In this document: positions 32,378-45,332 of the stretch, one piece after another
How the letters are laid out: every line of letters starts with the position of its first letter
How positions within the stretch are numbered: position 1 is the first letter of the stretch
NCBI GenBank assembly: GCA_000729835.1
Contig: JFHB01000047.1
Location: 62,001 to 126,000 of the forward strand
Source of the DNA: Atkinsonella hypoxylon
Taxonomy: Eukaryota; Ascomycota; Sordariomycetes; Hypocreales; Clavicipitaceae
Length of the DNA: 64,000 nt
Direction of reading: 5' to 3'
Translations under genes and position numbers: made by a program
The notes under the pieces: generated by a model
Told to the model about the DNA's origin: nothing
The model's database searches: none
What the model saw: the letters and a program-made list of their open reading frames with translations, nothing else

Positions 32378-34373
32378 CTATTGCATTCGTTTTCGCTTCC
32401 TGTCATCTTCTACACGAGCATCTTCATCCTCCTCCGACCGTTCTGCCGTGTCGCTCGGGTTGAGAATATGAGCCATGCTGCCTCGTCGGGTCGGTGGCGC
32501 GGATGAGTCCTTGAACAGCGCACCTTTACCGTCACGACTCCCTGCGACATTCCAGCTCCAACCACCAAATGTATCTCCGCTATTGTTGGCACCATTAATC
32601 GAAGCATGTGGCGGCGGCGGCGGCGGCGGCGGCGGCGTTGTTGGACGAGACTGTGGATGGGAGTGCGAAGCTGACTGTAAGGAGTACGTGGATAATGATT
32701 CCCTGATGCGCTGGTCTTCTGGTCCCGCTCGCCCAGGTGATGACGGCCATGCTGGAGTCACACTGGAAGATGGAAACGGCGAGGCCCCGGGTTGCCATCC
32801 GTGTGCGCGAATATCAGCAGCTGTATGCCTTCTCGCAAGATTACCACTATCAACATTAGAGAGCGGGTGAGGCCCGGTTGGTGGAGGAGCGGCTGCATTT
32901 CTCAAAGGCGATGACTGCGTCGTACTGCTTCCACCAATCGAGCCGTAGGGACGTCGTGACCCTAGCGCTAGAGTAGATGGAACGGTTGGCCTGTAGAGAG
33001 GTTGTCCACGGCCTAGACAACCAGGCACAGTTAAACCACCAGCAGGTCGTCTCGAGTCGTCTTGCGGTAATTGCCTGGGCGATACAGGCGCGGTATCGAC
33101 ATTGCTGAAATATGGCTGTCTGCCACTATAGGGCATTTCGTGGGCTTCGTCAACAGACCTCAGAAGAGCATCTGCCTGCCTCTGCAGCTCTCCCTGCATG
33201 GTAATGACTGTGAGACGGTCAGCAAGGCCAAACTAAGTCTTTCGCAAAAGACCGATGGGAACACCACCGTACCATCGCGGTGAACTGCGTTGTCGGGAGG
33301 AGTCAGTGTAAGCATAGCCCTAGACAGCTCCTGGTTGAAGAGAAGTAGGCGATTCATAGTCTCCATGACTGCTTGATTTTTGACGTGCATGTAATGCGCG
33401 TTCTCCTCGCTGCGTTGTAGGCGGACACTGACATCGTAAAGCGTGTGCTCTAGATTAGCTAGGCGGGCATCTATCGATTCGGGCGGGGCAGGAATTGATT
33501 CCGCCGGCGTTCCAGGTTGTGATGAGCTTGGCTTCGGAAAGGTGGTCTCGCGATGTACTAGTGCATGCCGACTGGCCCGTCTCTTGATATCTCTCAGACC
33601 AGCAATGTCACCGCGCTTGAAGCTGCCATTTCCGTGCTTGAATTCCCACAATGTCGTGTCTGGGTTGCCAGTATGAAACACGTCACGTTCTGTTTTTTTG
33701 GTTGCGTTGTCAGAGCGAAGATTCTTATGTACAGGGACACGGTCAAACTGGAGAAGGAAATGTTACCTTTATGGAAGCCATACATATTGAGCTGACGAAC
33801 AAAGGAAGAGATGTTTGTGTGTTTGAAGTACTGTCTATTGATAAGAGGTTAGACCTCAGCCACACCTGCATACATTGTTGCAACAGAACCCTTTGCTGTT
33901 TTGAAAGGCGCACGTACGATAAGACTTTAGAGAAATCCGCGGTAGGAGACATGACGAAGCTTTCCGCATTGGCGGACCACGATATCAGGTGCTGGATGCT
34001 CGAATCCTCCAGCATGCTATTCCAATGAATTAGTTCACAAATATTTCTGGGTTCAACAGCGGCAGAGCGCGCAATCTCACTTGTATAATTTATGAATAAA
34101 AGCCGTCTGGACAATCTTGGGCTGGTGAACCATGGACGAGACTGTCTGAGAAGGGGCTGGCATGCTGGATGAAGACTGGTTGAGCGCATTCTGGTCATTT
34201 GCCGAGCAATGATTTGGCCGGCTGCTCGACTGTCCGTTCGTCTCTGACTCGGCAGCTTGCTTAGGGGCAGGAGTCGTGGGGGAGGACGAGACGTCCATGG
34301 CATCGGGAATGGAGGCGGAAGTGGAGGGCATGGTGACGGCGAGCGTGGGGATGGAAACAACGCGCGTACCCAT
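32378..34373 (-). CDS. SFL1: HSF-type transcription factor, Sfl1 family
   Basis: Exons 34373-34081, 34016-33918, 33834-33767, 33689-33273 and 33207-32378 give 568 aa. The HSF DNA-binding domain spans about residues 88-190: IVQTAFIHKLYN, then MLEDSSIQHLISWSANAESF, VMSPTADFSKVLSQYFKHTN, ISSFVRQLNMYGFHK (recognition helix) and LWEFKHGNGSFKRGDIAGLR. Three introns cut this domain and all must be spliced to restore it. A helical region follows (about residues 230-300) and a Ser/Pro-rich tail with a Pro run encoded by GCC/CCG repeats (32612-32636), ending in DDRKRKRMQ. The wording of the domain (IQHLISWS..NESF-like) points to Sfl1, a repressor/activator of flocculation, morphogenesis and stress genes, rather than Hsf1. 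It has a long gene-free upstream region. Confidence 0.9.
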
Positions 34374-37300
34374 TGACCCCTCCAGTTCGTGCGTTCGCAG
34401 GTGCGTTTAGTCCTGTCTGACGAAGATCGATCCTGACCTCTACTTGCGGCTGCGAAAATGGCCGCGTTAGCCTCATTGACGCCGAGAGGACGGATATCGC
34501 ATCCAGTCATGTCTTGGCGGAACTGTGGTAGAAGTGGTTTGCACGGCAGGGCATAGTAGCGGGGGAGGGAGTGGGCTAGCTTACCACATCTCCACCTCGA
34601 GCGGCTGGAGCCAGGAGGACGTGAAATAGCGGAATAGCAGCGAGGCCAAGGAGAGAATTTTTGCCTAATAGCAGAGACAAGGAGAGGTTCAGGCAGAGAG
34701 CGACAGCGACGGGGGGGATTTGCGCGGCGGCAGGATGCTGATCGAGTGAATGAGTGGCGTCGATGAGAGCTTGCCTGCTCGCTTGCTCCCCCTGCCGCGC
34801 AGCACGCAACTGGCGCCAGTGTCTCGTAAAAAAGCAAATGCGCCGGCGTGGTTGAGGAGGTCTTGGCTGTCAATCAAGCATATGCGCCGTTGTCGATGCG
34901 TCTGAGTCGGATGAGGCACGTTGAGCGAAGTGTTTATAAAGATGAGGAAGCGAATCGAGCTCTGAGATGGGAATTTGAACGGAGGGTCGGCTGGCAGACT
35001 GGTGGTGCAGCCTGGTGGTGCAGACTGGTGGTAAGCAAGCCGGGAAGGCGCGACGGTGGACGGTGATAGGGTCAAGTGATGATGCATGTACAGTCAACTG
35101 GCGACTGTCGTTCGTGCCTTCTCCTAGACTAATACGGCTACAGCAGGCGCAGGTGCCGGAATACCACATGCAGCAAGTACACCCACTGTACGGACTACAT
35201 GAGCAGAGATCAAAGGCTGGCTCAACTTGCACCACGGCCTGCACCACGGCCTGCACCACGGCCTGCACCACGGCCTGCACCACTGCTTGCACCAATGAAT
35301 CCACCAGACCAGACAGCACCGTACCCCACCTGACTGCCTGTGCATCCCGCTAAATAAGAATGTAGACCATGTAACACGCCTGGGTACTAAACAGCTATTG
35401 GTAAGCGCTCTAACTATAATAAAATGTAGTCCAGGGAGCAACCTGCGGGCCTTGCAAAATTTGCCAATCTCCCGTTTTTGTATTCCGTAGAGCTAGTTCA
35501 TCGGATGGGGAGCAAAAGGGACCAATGACCACTCCGCACTCCCATGACCCCTTGCAACCAACACGGACGGGCTATAACGAATCCAACACTAATTGTGCTC
35601 GCGGGCGACGCACCAGTTCACCAGTTCGACAATGCCACCTTCTGGTAACATCAACCCTTGACAGGCGATTACCCAACAACCTGTTACTCGAATCAGGCTC
35701 TCCATACTATCCTCAACCCGGGCCGTTCAACGCGTCGCCGCAACCCCTGAAACTATTACGCTGGCCCCTAAGATACATGACACTCGTCTTCCGTATTAGA
35801 GCCCAGCGTATCCTCATGCGTTTGAATCAACCACCCCGCCTGGCTTCAAAACCGCACGTCCATTGTGTTGTGTTGATGAAATCGTCGTTCAACACGCGCC
35901 GCGGCTGCAGATCCACTAACACCGCTTCTGGCCTTATCGCAGAAGCGGGTTTACGATTGTGGACGTCAGCAAATCGCCGACGACAACGATTAGCAATCTA
36001 AATCTATATTTAGCCTTTAACAACCGTCTGGTGGCTCGGTCCGTTCCACAAGCATGGCGCCGCTTGTTGAGTCGACATCTACAACACAAATGGCGCCGTG
36101 CCAGCACCTATGAAAACCAACATACCCGCGTGCCTGCTCAACAGGATGACCCGTTGTTGGTATAGTCCTCCAAATGATTTCCTCCTTGCCTACAAAACAA
36201 CACGTTAGCACGCACGCATCGCTTTGCTTCAGCCCGCTCTCGTCATTTCCCAGTAAAGCCATTCGCCTTTCTAATTCGTTCAGCACAGTTGCCCGGTGCT
36301 GCAGTGCCAGGGCAGGTGTTCACGCCCGGCCAGCCGCAGACCGGGCGTTGGGAGGCATGGTCGACGAGTGTGACATCAAATATTCTGCCCATCTCGCTGA
36401 GCTTTGGCACAGATGCACATGATGCAGGGATTGCAAAGTGCTGGCCAAGCTCTCGGGACTGCTTGTGCCCGAAATCCTGGGTCCTGGATCCAGAACTCGC
36501 GCCCTCCCTTAGCTTATGAAAATTAATCTAATTACGGTGTCATCATGCATGGGTCGAGGAAACGGGAATATATACGTAAAACGTGCATCGAATCTCATGA
36601 ATGAAGCAGCAGGACTGGAACGGAATGGTCTGAGCTTGCGACTAATTTTAAGTCCTGCCCTGGCTATCAAAAATCTTCGCGATACGAGACCCAACGATTG
36701 GTACTGGGGTGTCTAGAAGCATCCCTCTAATCACAGTCATAGTTATACTTGCATTCTACGGAGTAACGTATGCTGTTTGTATCTTCCCTAGAGCTCAATC
36801 CTGTTTTTACGTGCGCCCCTACGCCCATCCCAAATGTGGTTGTCGGTCAGTGTAATGAACTCTATCCTCCCAGCATCAGACACATAGATCGAAGGACGTG
36901 AGACCGAAAATGTCTACTCACCCGCAAAGCATTTATCTTGTCTTTCCAATCTACGGAATAGGGGCTACCAACGTGCTGGTCACATCTGCCCACAATGCAT
37001 GCCTACATCCGGTAGATCTAGCAGCATGTGAGACAGTATAGTATTGCCTATTGCCCGAGCGTAATGCTGTCGGACATGATTGATAAGCCGAGGTCGTGCA
37101 GGTTGAATCAATATCAGCCGATTGCACGCGGCACGCTGCACCCGCATGATGGCTAATCTCATCAGGTCCGCCCCAAACGCGGTTGCATCCGCTTTGCGAC
37201 ATCCAAGTAGTTATGTTACAAACCCAGGTCAAATGAAGCAAATCGTGATGCCACGCCCGTCTGCACGGAGAAATAATACCTGGATGAGAAGCGACGGTTG

Positions 37301-37568
37301 CAGCACCAGATGCATCGTATTTTACCCTCCTTTGAAAACGCAACAGGTGGATAAAGACGGTGCTAAAGAAGAAGGGAAAAAGGGTAAATTCGTGGCCTCG
37401 TATCTCAATTATCCTGTACATAGTCAAACCCAGCTCGCGATAGCTCCTCATGAGCATCAACTCCCATCTCATTCATGCAGAATTCACGAATCATAGAAAG
37501 CCCCGTTCCGACTCCCCATCACAAGCCCGGCCGTTCAACTATGCCCACGACCCAAGTCGTATTTGCCA
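34374..37568. other. Long gene-free region upstream of SFL1
   Basis: About 3.2 kb with no supported gene, bounded by the SFL1 start and the 3' end of MCL1. The part nearest SFL1 (to about 35.1 kb) is pyrimidine-rich on the minus strand, as in a long leader. It includes the 12-bp tandem array at 35228-35293. From 36.5 to 37.5 kb the sequence is more AT-rich. Long regulatory regions are common for fungal developmental regulators; that interpretation is inference. Confidence 0.5.
35228..35293. repeat. 12-bp tandem repeat
   Basis: About five units of TGCACCACGGCC in a row, the last copies diverging to CACTGCTTGCAC. It lies about 0.9 kb upstream of the SFL1 start codon. The unit is a multiple of three, so it opens reading frames on both strands that I regard as artefacts. 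Confidence 0.9.
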
Positions 37569-40243
37569 TCATATATCGTCTTCATCCATGCCACTGACCC
37601 TCCTCTCCCCAATCTCTCGAATCTTCTCTCCCAGGATGACACGTCCGTACCGCTCCGCAACCTTACCCGCCGCCTCCATCATACGACCCGTTCTATCTCG
37701 CATGAGTTCCACCATCTCCAGAGCCCGCATGCCGCGGTCCTCGCCCTGTCGGCACTCAACGGCCAAAAGCTGCAATAGCGTCTTGTCGAATTCCAGTTCC
37801 AGCTGAGAAAGCAACGAGCGTTGTGCGTGGTTCCCAGACGTGGACTCGACGAGATCGCGAAGCTGAGCGGTCTGGACGCCTTTGAGCATGAATTGCTGCT
37901 CGAGATTCCTGCTTTCGGTGTTCTCGTCCTCTGCTTCTTCTTTTTCCTCCTCATGGATGGAATCGACGTCCTCGTCCATTTGCTCATCTCCGTTCTGCAC
38001 TTCACCTCCTTTCCTCTTGTCCTTATGCTTCCCTTCAGGTGGCGAGGACAGGGGAATGGAGAAGTCGAATTCTGAGAGAAGCGGTCGTGGGAAGTACGGG
38101 TACTGATCGCCTCCCTTGAGGATGATGCAGTGAAATTTATTATCAGCTACTGCGATTGGGAAGTACGTTTCGTATTTCCGCCCAGATGCTAGACGTGGTA
38201 GCAGCTTTGTATCCAGCAACGGGACCCAGCATGCTCGGGAGGGCTGACGCCAATGGAGGAGAGTGAGCAGTGTGCCTGTTGAGTCGTATATGCATGGGTC
38301 CTGTTAGAAAGAAGCGTCAGCATTCATGTGAGTGGAATTCTTGAGAAATTGACGATTCATATTCGACTGTGGGTTAGACTTACGCCATTGTCGGAGAAGA
38401 ACACACTCTTTAGTGTTGCACATGGGGGCAGAGCAACAGTGTCCTCATTCTGACATATTTCATCTCGCTTGACGTTTTCAATAGTGTAGAGCAGACGAGT
38501 GTTTCCATCGGACCCAATCGGCCCATTTCCCACTGTCAGAACATAGTCTCGCCAGGAGGCACAAGTCACCATTGGGGAGCTCTTGGGGCGATATACTCGA
38601 TAAGGTATGCCAAACAGAGTGAATACTCGCACATAGTTGGCTGACGTAGTGACTGTGATAAAGGATTCGCTCAACGACATTGCTGTAACAGCCTCCCCTT
38701 TGGGCAACTGCGTCCTCCAGTCCAGGCGCTGAGTCCAGCTCTCATGCGGTCGGTAAAAAATATACGCTGGCGCATCATCTTTAGGAGGGCTAGAAAACAG
38801 TGTCCCTTTATTGTTAAGACATGCCTTGTCGTAAAGGAACGTGTCTGTGAAGTGGAAATCTCTGTGAAACTCGTGGTCGTAGAACTCAACGGTCACGGTG
38901 TGGTGTGAATCCTGGTCGACCGTCCATACAAAACCTATCAGGTTGAGGCATAAATACTTTCTGTTCCCCCGCCACGGGGTCGAGCCAGGCTGGAATGATT
39001 CGTGATGCTGCGGTTGCATGAGATGCCTTCTCTTGCTGAAAGGGTCTCCATACAGGTCATCTGGATCGCGTACACGCTTATGCCCTCTGTCAGCTACGTA
39101 GCCAGCGTCGTCATCGTTAACAATGAAGCCATCCTCGTCTTCGTCACCTTCGTCTAGTATGGAATCTATGCTCCCAAGTGACTCTCTGCGCGGTCTGGAT
39201 GGGATAAGCTGGGTTTTGTAGCCATTGATCGGTGCCAGTTGACGATTCCCTGATATCTCTGATAGTGGATCGTGGATGAAAGGGGCTGGTTGCATACTGA
39301 GCCTCAATAATGGTGCATATTGTTCGGGCAGAAAGTCCGTGTATATATAGACTTCTCCATCTGTAGTTGTAAAGGACAGAATATTCAAGGTTGGATGCCA
39401 GGCTAAATCAATCACATTGGAGTAATCATAGCGCTGGATGACGCTCTGAGTCTTGCTCTCCCACACCAAGACTTTTCCATCCTTACTCGCCGAAGCCAGC
39501 AAAGCACCGTTCGGAGACCACGCAACAGCGGTAACGTCTGATAAATGCCCGTTTGCGAAGCATCTCTGCTTCTCCCAATCATTCTTGGAGATGATCTGGA
39601 TATCCTTGGTTGGCGTGGGTACTGCGAAGGCTCGACCGTCAGGATGCCAAACAACTTTGGTGGATGCTTCGGCCTCGCCATCCAGAGCGCCAATAATTCC
39701 ATCTATTTGTCTAATTAGTTCAGGCTCGGCCGCCGTCAATGAATAGACGTAGATGATTCCGTCGGCGCAAGACAGAGAGGCGAGTCTGCCATGTGGATCA
39801 AAGGTGACGTGCCTGGCCGGCTTGCTGTGTTCTCGCAAGTGCCTCACTTGCGTGATGTCCTTTGTGTTGACAATTTTGACGCTCAGCTCATCACTGGCCA
39901 CTGCACACCACTGACAGTCGCGACTCAAGGCGACGTCTCGGATTGGAAGAGTCGTTCGGAGCAGAAACCGCTCAAAATTCGCTGTTTCGATGTTGTACAA
40001 GCTCACGGTGCCATCCTCGGAGCCAACAACAAACATGTCGTTGCCAGCCGCAATTGAAACATTCTGTTCCTGACAGTCGTCGATGTTCGTCGGTTCGCCG
40101 TCCGAACCAGTCTTGTAAAGCCGAATGGTGTTGTTTGAGCCGACAGTTACGAGACGATTGCCATCAGTCGTGTAGGCGCAACAGGTCGTTCCTTGCGTAT
40201 GGGCTGGTCGCGGCCGTGGCCGTGACATTATTGTAGAGTCCAT
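37569..40243 (-). CDS. MCL1: Replisome adaptor Ctf4/Mcl1 (WD40, SepB domain)
   Basis: Exons 40243-38384 and 38300-37569 (83-nt intron) give 863 aa. The N-terminal ~310 residues are a WD40 propeller with repeats such as LVTVGSNNTIRLY, FVVGSEDGTVSLYNIET, ARHVTFDPHGRLASLSCADG and VAWSPNGALLASASKDGKVL then VWE. A linker with DEGDEDEDGFIVNDDDAGYV is followed by the Ctf4/SepB trimerisation propeller: WRGNRKYLCLNLIGFVWTVD, then VEFYDHEFHRDFHFTD, LPKGEAVTAMSLSESFITV and, over the intron, SVFFSDNGDPCIYDSTGTLL. The C-terminus is acidic then helical. Fungal members lack the HMG box of animal WDHD1, and so does this one. The protein links the CMG helicase to polymerase alpha and supports cohesion. Confidence 0.93.
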
Positions 40244-40720
40244 TCTGGTTGAATCAAATTTCTTGGACTGACAAGACCAACCTGCGCCAGGTGCAATACA
40301 GGCTCACTGGTAAGCTCTTCAAGGCGACGTCTGTACTTCTGTAGATCTGGACGAAAAGGGATGGCCCTCAACCCTCAACGACCCTCAACGGAGACGCGCC
40401 TTAGACGCGTCTCAATTAAACTGGTCCGACCGAGACGCGCACGCGGCCGCGGTACGCAAAGTGGGGCATGCATACACACCAGCCAAGCCAACCGACATTT
40501 GCAACTAAACCCGCGACGACTCCACCAGGGTTCTTGCTTCTTCCAGTCATATTGTTGCAGTCGGTAGTGGACAAGGCACGGGAGTGGATTTCAAATTATG
40601 CCAAAGAATAATGCATGACATGAGAGACAAAGGAGATCGAGGAGCTTGATCCACTGTAACTTTCTCGGTCTTGACCCAATATCCGAATCAATCGCCGCCT
40701 GCAGCTTGAAAGGCGCCACA
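40244..40720. promoter_or_regulatory. Shared divergent promoter of MCL1 and the WD40 gene
   Basis: The 477 bp between two divergent start codons includes a GACGCG-rich patch (GAGACGCGCCTTAGACGCGT at about 40391-40410, and GAGACGCGCACGCGG at about 40432). ACGCG is the core of the MluI cell-cycle box bound by MBF in yeasts, and MCL1 is a replication gene. Binding here is inference. Confidence 0.5.
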
Positions 40721-42043
40721 ATGCAGTCTACAGACAGAGACCAATTCTTCGAGACTGAGTAAGTTATCAAGTTTCATTAGCATCCCGTTATATATCATAA
40801 TGAATCCATTCTGATGATCTCCAGTGCATCTCAAGCTGATAGAGCGAGGAAAGCAGCCAAGGCTGGCAATAAACATGGCGAACCCATTGAGATGAAGTCC
40901 AAAATTCTCGCGGCCATCGCTGATCCGGCATCATCACTCTCCTCGATATATATCGCAGAGTCCGCAGGCTATGTGCGCCGTGTGAAGCTGACGGTACGTG
41001 AGGAACATGCTCTATACTCGATCATGCGTCTCCGCCAGCTAATCTGTCGATAGGAAACAGAACCTCAAGCAACATATCGTGGACCAAAAGCACCAGTCAC
41101 CTGTCTCGCCCTGGGCGGAAAGGACAACAAGACTGTATTTGCAGGTTCTTGGGACAAGGACATCTGGTCTTGGGATGTTAACTCTACCGAACTTCTGAGA
41201 AAGTATAGCGGGCACTCGGATTTTGTGAAAACCGTGCTCTGCGCCGAGATTGGCGGCAAGAACATTCTCATCAGTGGCGGAGCCGACAGGAAGATCATTG
41301 TCTGGGACATCGACACTGGTCGCCGGCTGCATACCATTCAGGATCCTACAACAACCATGCTTGCAGTCCAGCACCTGGCTCTGGACCCAATACTCAGCAA
41401 CAGCGACGAAGTCGTTCTCGTCAGTGCCAGTAGTGATCCGCACCTCAGGAGATGGAAGCTTACCCTGGATCACTTTGAGCAAATCACCGAGTCATCTCAT
41501 GATCGGCTGGATGCGGAACGAATGACCATTCAAGAGCATGACACTAGCATCTACAGACTCGTATTCGATACAGACAGTGACGACGTCGACTTGTGGAGCG
41601 CCAGCGCCGATGGAACTGCCAAATGCCTCCTTCGTTCTCGCAATTTTGTTGCAGGAGATGTCCTCACGCATGGCGATTACGTTCGAGGGGTCCAACCTAC
41701 AGATCGTTGGATCGTCACGGCGGGAAGAGACGAGAATGTCAAAGTCTGGGATAGAGCATCTGGGAAGTTATACTGCACATTAGAGGGCCACTACGAGGAA
41801 ATCACAGACTTGATACTGCTGCGCAATTCTCAAGGCACACCAGACAAGATTTGTAGCGTCAGCATAGACAAGACGATCCGCACATGGCCTCTCCACAAGC
41901 CACAGCTAGATGAGATGGTCCGACAAATTGAGGATTCCAAAAAGCCCAAAGCCGACGACGAGGCGCAAACAGCTGGCGAGAGCTTGCTGACGGCGGAAGA
42001 AGAAGCGGAGCTGGCAGAGCTGGCAGAGCTAATGGACGACTAG
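40721..42043 (+). CDS. WD40-repeat protein of unknown function
   Basis: Exons 40721-40758, 40825-40993 and 41054-42043 give 398 aa. After a short charged start (MQSTDRDQFFETDASQADRA) come WD repeats: SSIYIAESAGYVRRVKL, APVTCLALGGKDNKTVFAGS then WDKDIWSWD, SGHSDFVKTVLC...LISGGADRKIIVWDID, LVSASSDPHLRRWKL, DDVDLWSASADGTAKCL, WIVTAGRDENVKVWDRASGK and KICSVSIDKTIRTWPL. That is about seven blades, one propeller. The tail is acidic and Ala/Glu-rich (EEEAELAELAELMDD). The first intron follows only 12 codons; its donor GTAAGT and acceptor CAG are standard. I cannot assign a pathway; the propeller is likely a protein-interaction scaffold. Confidence 0.8.
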
Positions 42044-45000
42044 AGCTAAACATACGACCAGGCAAAAGAGCATATATCAAAGAGGATACTGTGGGCAAAG
42101 CCGCGGCTACTACAAAGTTTTCTGATTTTCAAAGAAAACATGCCGCAGTCATAGTGCATTTCTCAACGCCACTTGTCGACATTGTCGCATGGTGAACAAA
42201 GGGTGCTGTTTCACTCGCATGGGCGCGCCCATTTAGACAATCGAGAAGATGTTCTGCGGTACCTGATGACCTTGTTGCTTCTCTCGTAGGCAGGAAAATT
42301 AGCATCAGTCTTCGTCCGAAGTTACCAGGCGGTTCAAACCCACCAGTATTATTTCTTCCCTCTTATCTACCGATCACAGGATGCACTGATACGACGGAAG
42401 GCCTGAAACACGCAGTCTCAGAGGTTGTCACCCTCGACAACCCTGTGGTCTTCCATTACCCGTCAATTTGTTCTTTTCTTTTCTTTTTATTACGGAAAAA
42501 AAAATTGAACAGGTGCTATGTGTCTTTGCTTTCTTTTTCCATCTTTTACTCTCGCGCTCGCTCACGTTCTCGCTGAACGAATGGTACAAACTTCCGTAAA
42601 TGGCATGTCATCTCGGTACTTGCAACGCCGAAATGGGCGTCGAAACTAATACAAATGCCTCGGGCTGAGAAATAGCGCGCCTTTAGCGCCACCAGCAACG
42701 CAGCCCAGCGAGAACGAAAAAAAGCAAGTCGCGCCTGGTATTAAATTATAATCTCGCACACGGCAATTCTGTGGAACCGCAATCTCGCCTCTTGATTCCC
42801 CCATGGTGCCGCATCCCTGTATTCCACTTTGGACGAAGATACTAATTATTTGTACCGCCATCGTATTGGAGAGAACCGATCCAGATGGCACGATAGTTAT
42901 AGTGCCAGCGCTAGGTGCCATATTCGATCTCCCGCTGTCACTGACAACAGACTTGACGCAACTCAAGATTGACCGCCCTGAAACGATGAAACGATGCGAT
43001 CCGAACTTGACGAGGCAGCAAGAGGGCTAATAATTACCCACAGTCGAGAAATCATGCATTAGCGATGAAGCCCTATGTGCCTCAATGTGACTCGGGGACA
43101 TGTTCAAGCGACTGTCCTCGCGGCGTTTGTGCGAGAGCAGCAGCGTTACATCGCGCTGTGACGAGACAATATTTCTTTGAGTGCCGCGGCAAAGGCGCCC
43201 ACCCTACCAGCTCGTATACGGGGTAACTATTGGTGCTTTGATAATTCACACACTGTGCTCATAGTGATCTGAGCGACTGATCGTCTGACGGACAAAGATG
43301 CACATGACACACTGTATAGTTATCACATAACATTTTAGCTACCAACGCCGTGGATGCCGCTGATTTTACGGAGCTCGTTGCCAGGTTGGCGCCTTATCAC
43401 ATTCAACAGGATAAATGGCCGGCATGATTCTCGGAGGAGGCTTCTCGATGGACAACTGGGCTCGGATAAGTGATAGTGGTTCCATGTTCACTCATGTTCA
43501 AATAATTTGTGAATGCCTTCCACGTGGTGTAGTGGACCGGCCCAGTCTTTCGGAAGTGAAATAGCGGACTCACAACTTGTTATGGTCCGTACAACAACTA
43601 ATCTTCTATCCAACCCTTTCCGCCCTGGCGCAAGATCATTTGTTAATTAAGCGGTGCCTGATAAACTAACATATTTCCTGACGCGGAAATGACTCTCTAG
43701 AATCGCGGAAATAGGCTAGTAAATCGCATAATACTATCTCTTGGTTATATAGGCAGATGAGGGGCAGTATATACGTGGTCTGGCATATTAACCACGCTCG
43801 TCCGGGAGGAGAAACTAGAGCTCGGTCCAATCGAATTGATCGACGTAAGTGGTACATCTTCTTCTATACTATATTGTACTATAATATACGTATTGATAAT
43901 AGTCTAAGTTATAAAGAGGAATATTGCATGTCTGCCGCCGCAGGCTGACTGACTCCCCAGCGCAGCGGTGCACCTATGTCTTATGACAGGGAATTGACCA
44001 GGACCGACAAGGACCCGAACCGAACATAATGAAGGAAGCACCGGGGTTTTCCTCCCTGTTACAGGGTTTTTCCTCGGTGGATTAGGTAGAAGAGGTACTA
44101 GCCAACTAGAGTATCTTAATTATAATAATATTGCATGTCTTATAACCCTACTAGCTTTAAGGTGCCTCTACCTGTTAATTAAGGATATTGCTAGAGAGGC
44201 TTTTGAGGGCCGTCTAAGGCCTCTGCAGCTGTAGCTTACGATATATCGCGATAGTTAAATTTTAGGTGTTCCTAGAATTATTGTAGCTACTCTATTATGA
44301 TTAGTAGTAGCCTAAACGCGTTATATTGAGATTTAGCGTATGATGTTTTCAAAGGTTACCTAAGGCCACTCAGGCTGCCCTTAATCACCGGGAATAAAAG
44401 TGGATCCGCTATGTGCCTGGAGCCTTACGGTCCTCATGGAGATACAACTTGGCGGTAGCTATGCTACAATGATAATATCATAGAAATTACGTGACTTTAA
44501 TCTTACGATAATAACGTGATTGGCTCAAGTATTCAAAATGTCTCAAAAAGATAGTGAGACAGGACCTCTACTGCCTTAAATCACCCATACAAAGTATATT
44601 TGTTAAATTATTCCAGGATATTATTCTGGTATATTAGGTAAGTAGTCGCAGACCTTAAGAAAGTCGTCCTCGCCGAACAGCTGATAAGGAGGAGATTCAT
44701 GTCGGTTCTACCTCCGTAGATGTATGTACGATATAGCTGAAGCTTGCTATTATCGGGCACGTAAATAATGCACGAGAGTTTTTAAATATCGCACTGACCT
44801 AACCAAATTGAGGACAGCCACTTGTAGTGGATTCTACATACAAAAGTACCCTTGATGTTTCTTTCTCTTCGTGCTATACCACCCTTTATATTGGCAGATA
44901 TATATATATGCAACAGCGCTAGAAGTGCGTTTTTTAAAGTCTTGTTTTCGCAAAACAGAGACAATAGCTATTACTAGCAATATATAGTAATGATTATATA

Positions 45001-45332
45001 AATAAAGTTGTTGTTAATTAAAGCTATTTCTATAAGGTTAATAAGGGCTGTTGCAGCAGTAGCTGTTACATTATAGCCGTTAGAGCGGGAAAAAAAAAAC
45101 AGCTCTATACAGAAAGTTAAGTTAAAAGTCCTGCCAGTGGGGAGGCCTGCCTAAAGCGGTCTAGTGCAGCATAAAATATCTAAAATAACCTACAATAACG
45201 CAGTAAAAAATATAAAAAGCACTTATATAAATTATATATAAAAGTTAAACCTTTATTTAATAGCTCTAATAAATATTTAATTTATAGTTCTTCAATTACG
45301 GAATAGCTCGAAAAGAAACATCGGAGGTACTT
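42044..45332. other. Gene-free region, AT-rich in its right part
   Basis: No supported gene. From 42.0 to 43.6 kb composition is near the window average. From about 43.6 kb, and strongly from 44.1 to 45.3 kb, the DNA is dominated by TA-rich words and stops in all frames, consistent with decayed repeat DNA. Short stretches such as AGGCTTTTGAGGGCCGTCTA (about 44195) may be remnants of an element. I cannot identify ends, a target-site duplication or a protein. Confidence 0.5.

Noticed and set aside
33743..34873. A 376-codon minus-strand frame over the SFL1 5' part
   Set aside because: It overlaps the true first exons in another frame and only its second-exon part is real; the rest is leader sequence read in frame.
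35015..35441. Frames over the 12-bp repeat upstream of SFL1 (Cys-Thr-Thr-Ala and Trp-Cys-Arg-Pro repeats)
   Set aside because: Open only because the repeat unit is 12 bp; no start context, homology or intron pattern supports a gene.
35525..36001. A 158-codon plus-strand frame starting with ATG
   Set aside because: Composition is low-complexity and shows no family features; it lies in the upstream region of SFL1 and looks like chance.
36951..37472. A 173-codon minus-strand frame
   Set aside because: No recognisable feature and irregular composition in AT-rich intergenic DNA.
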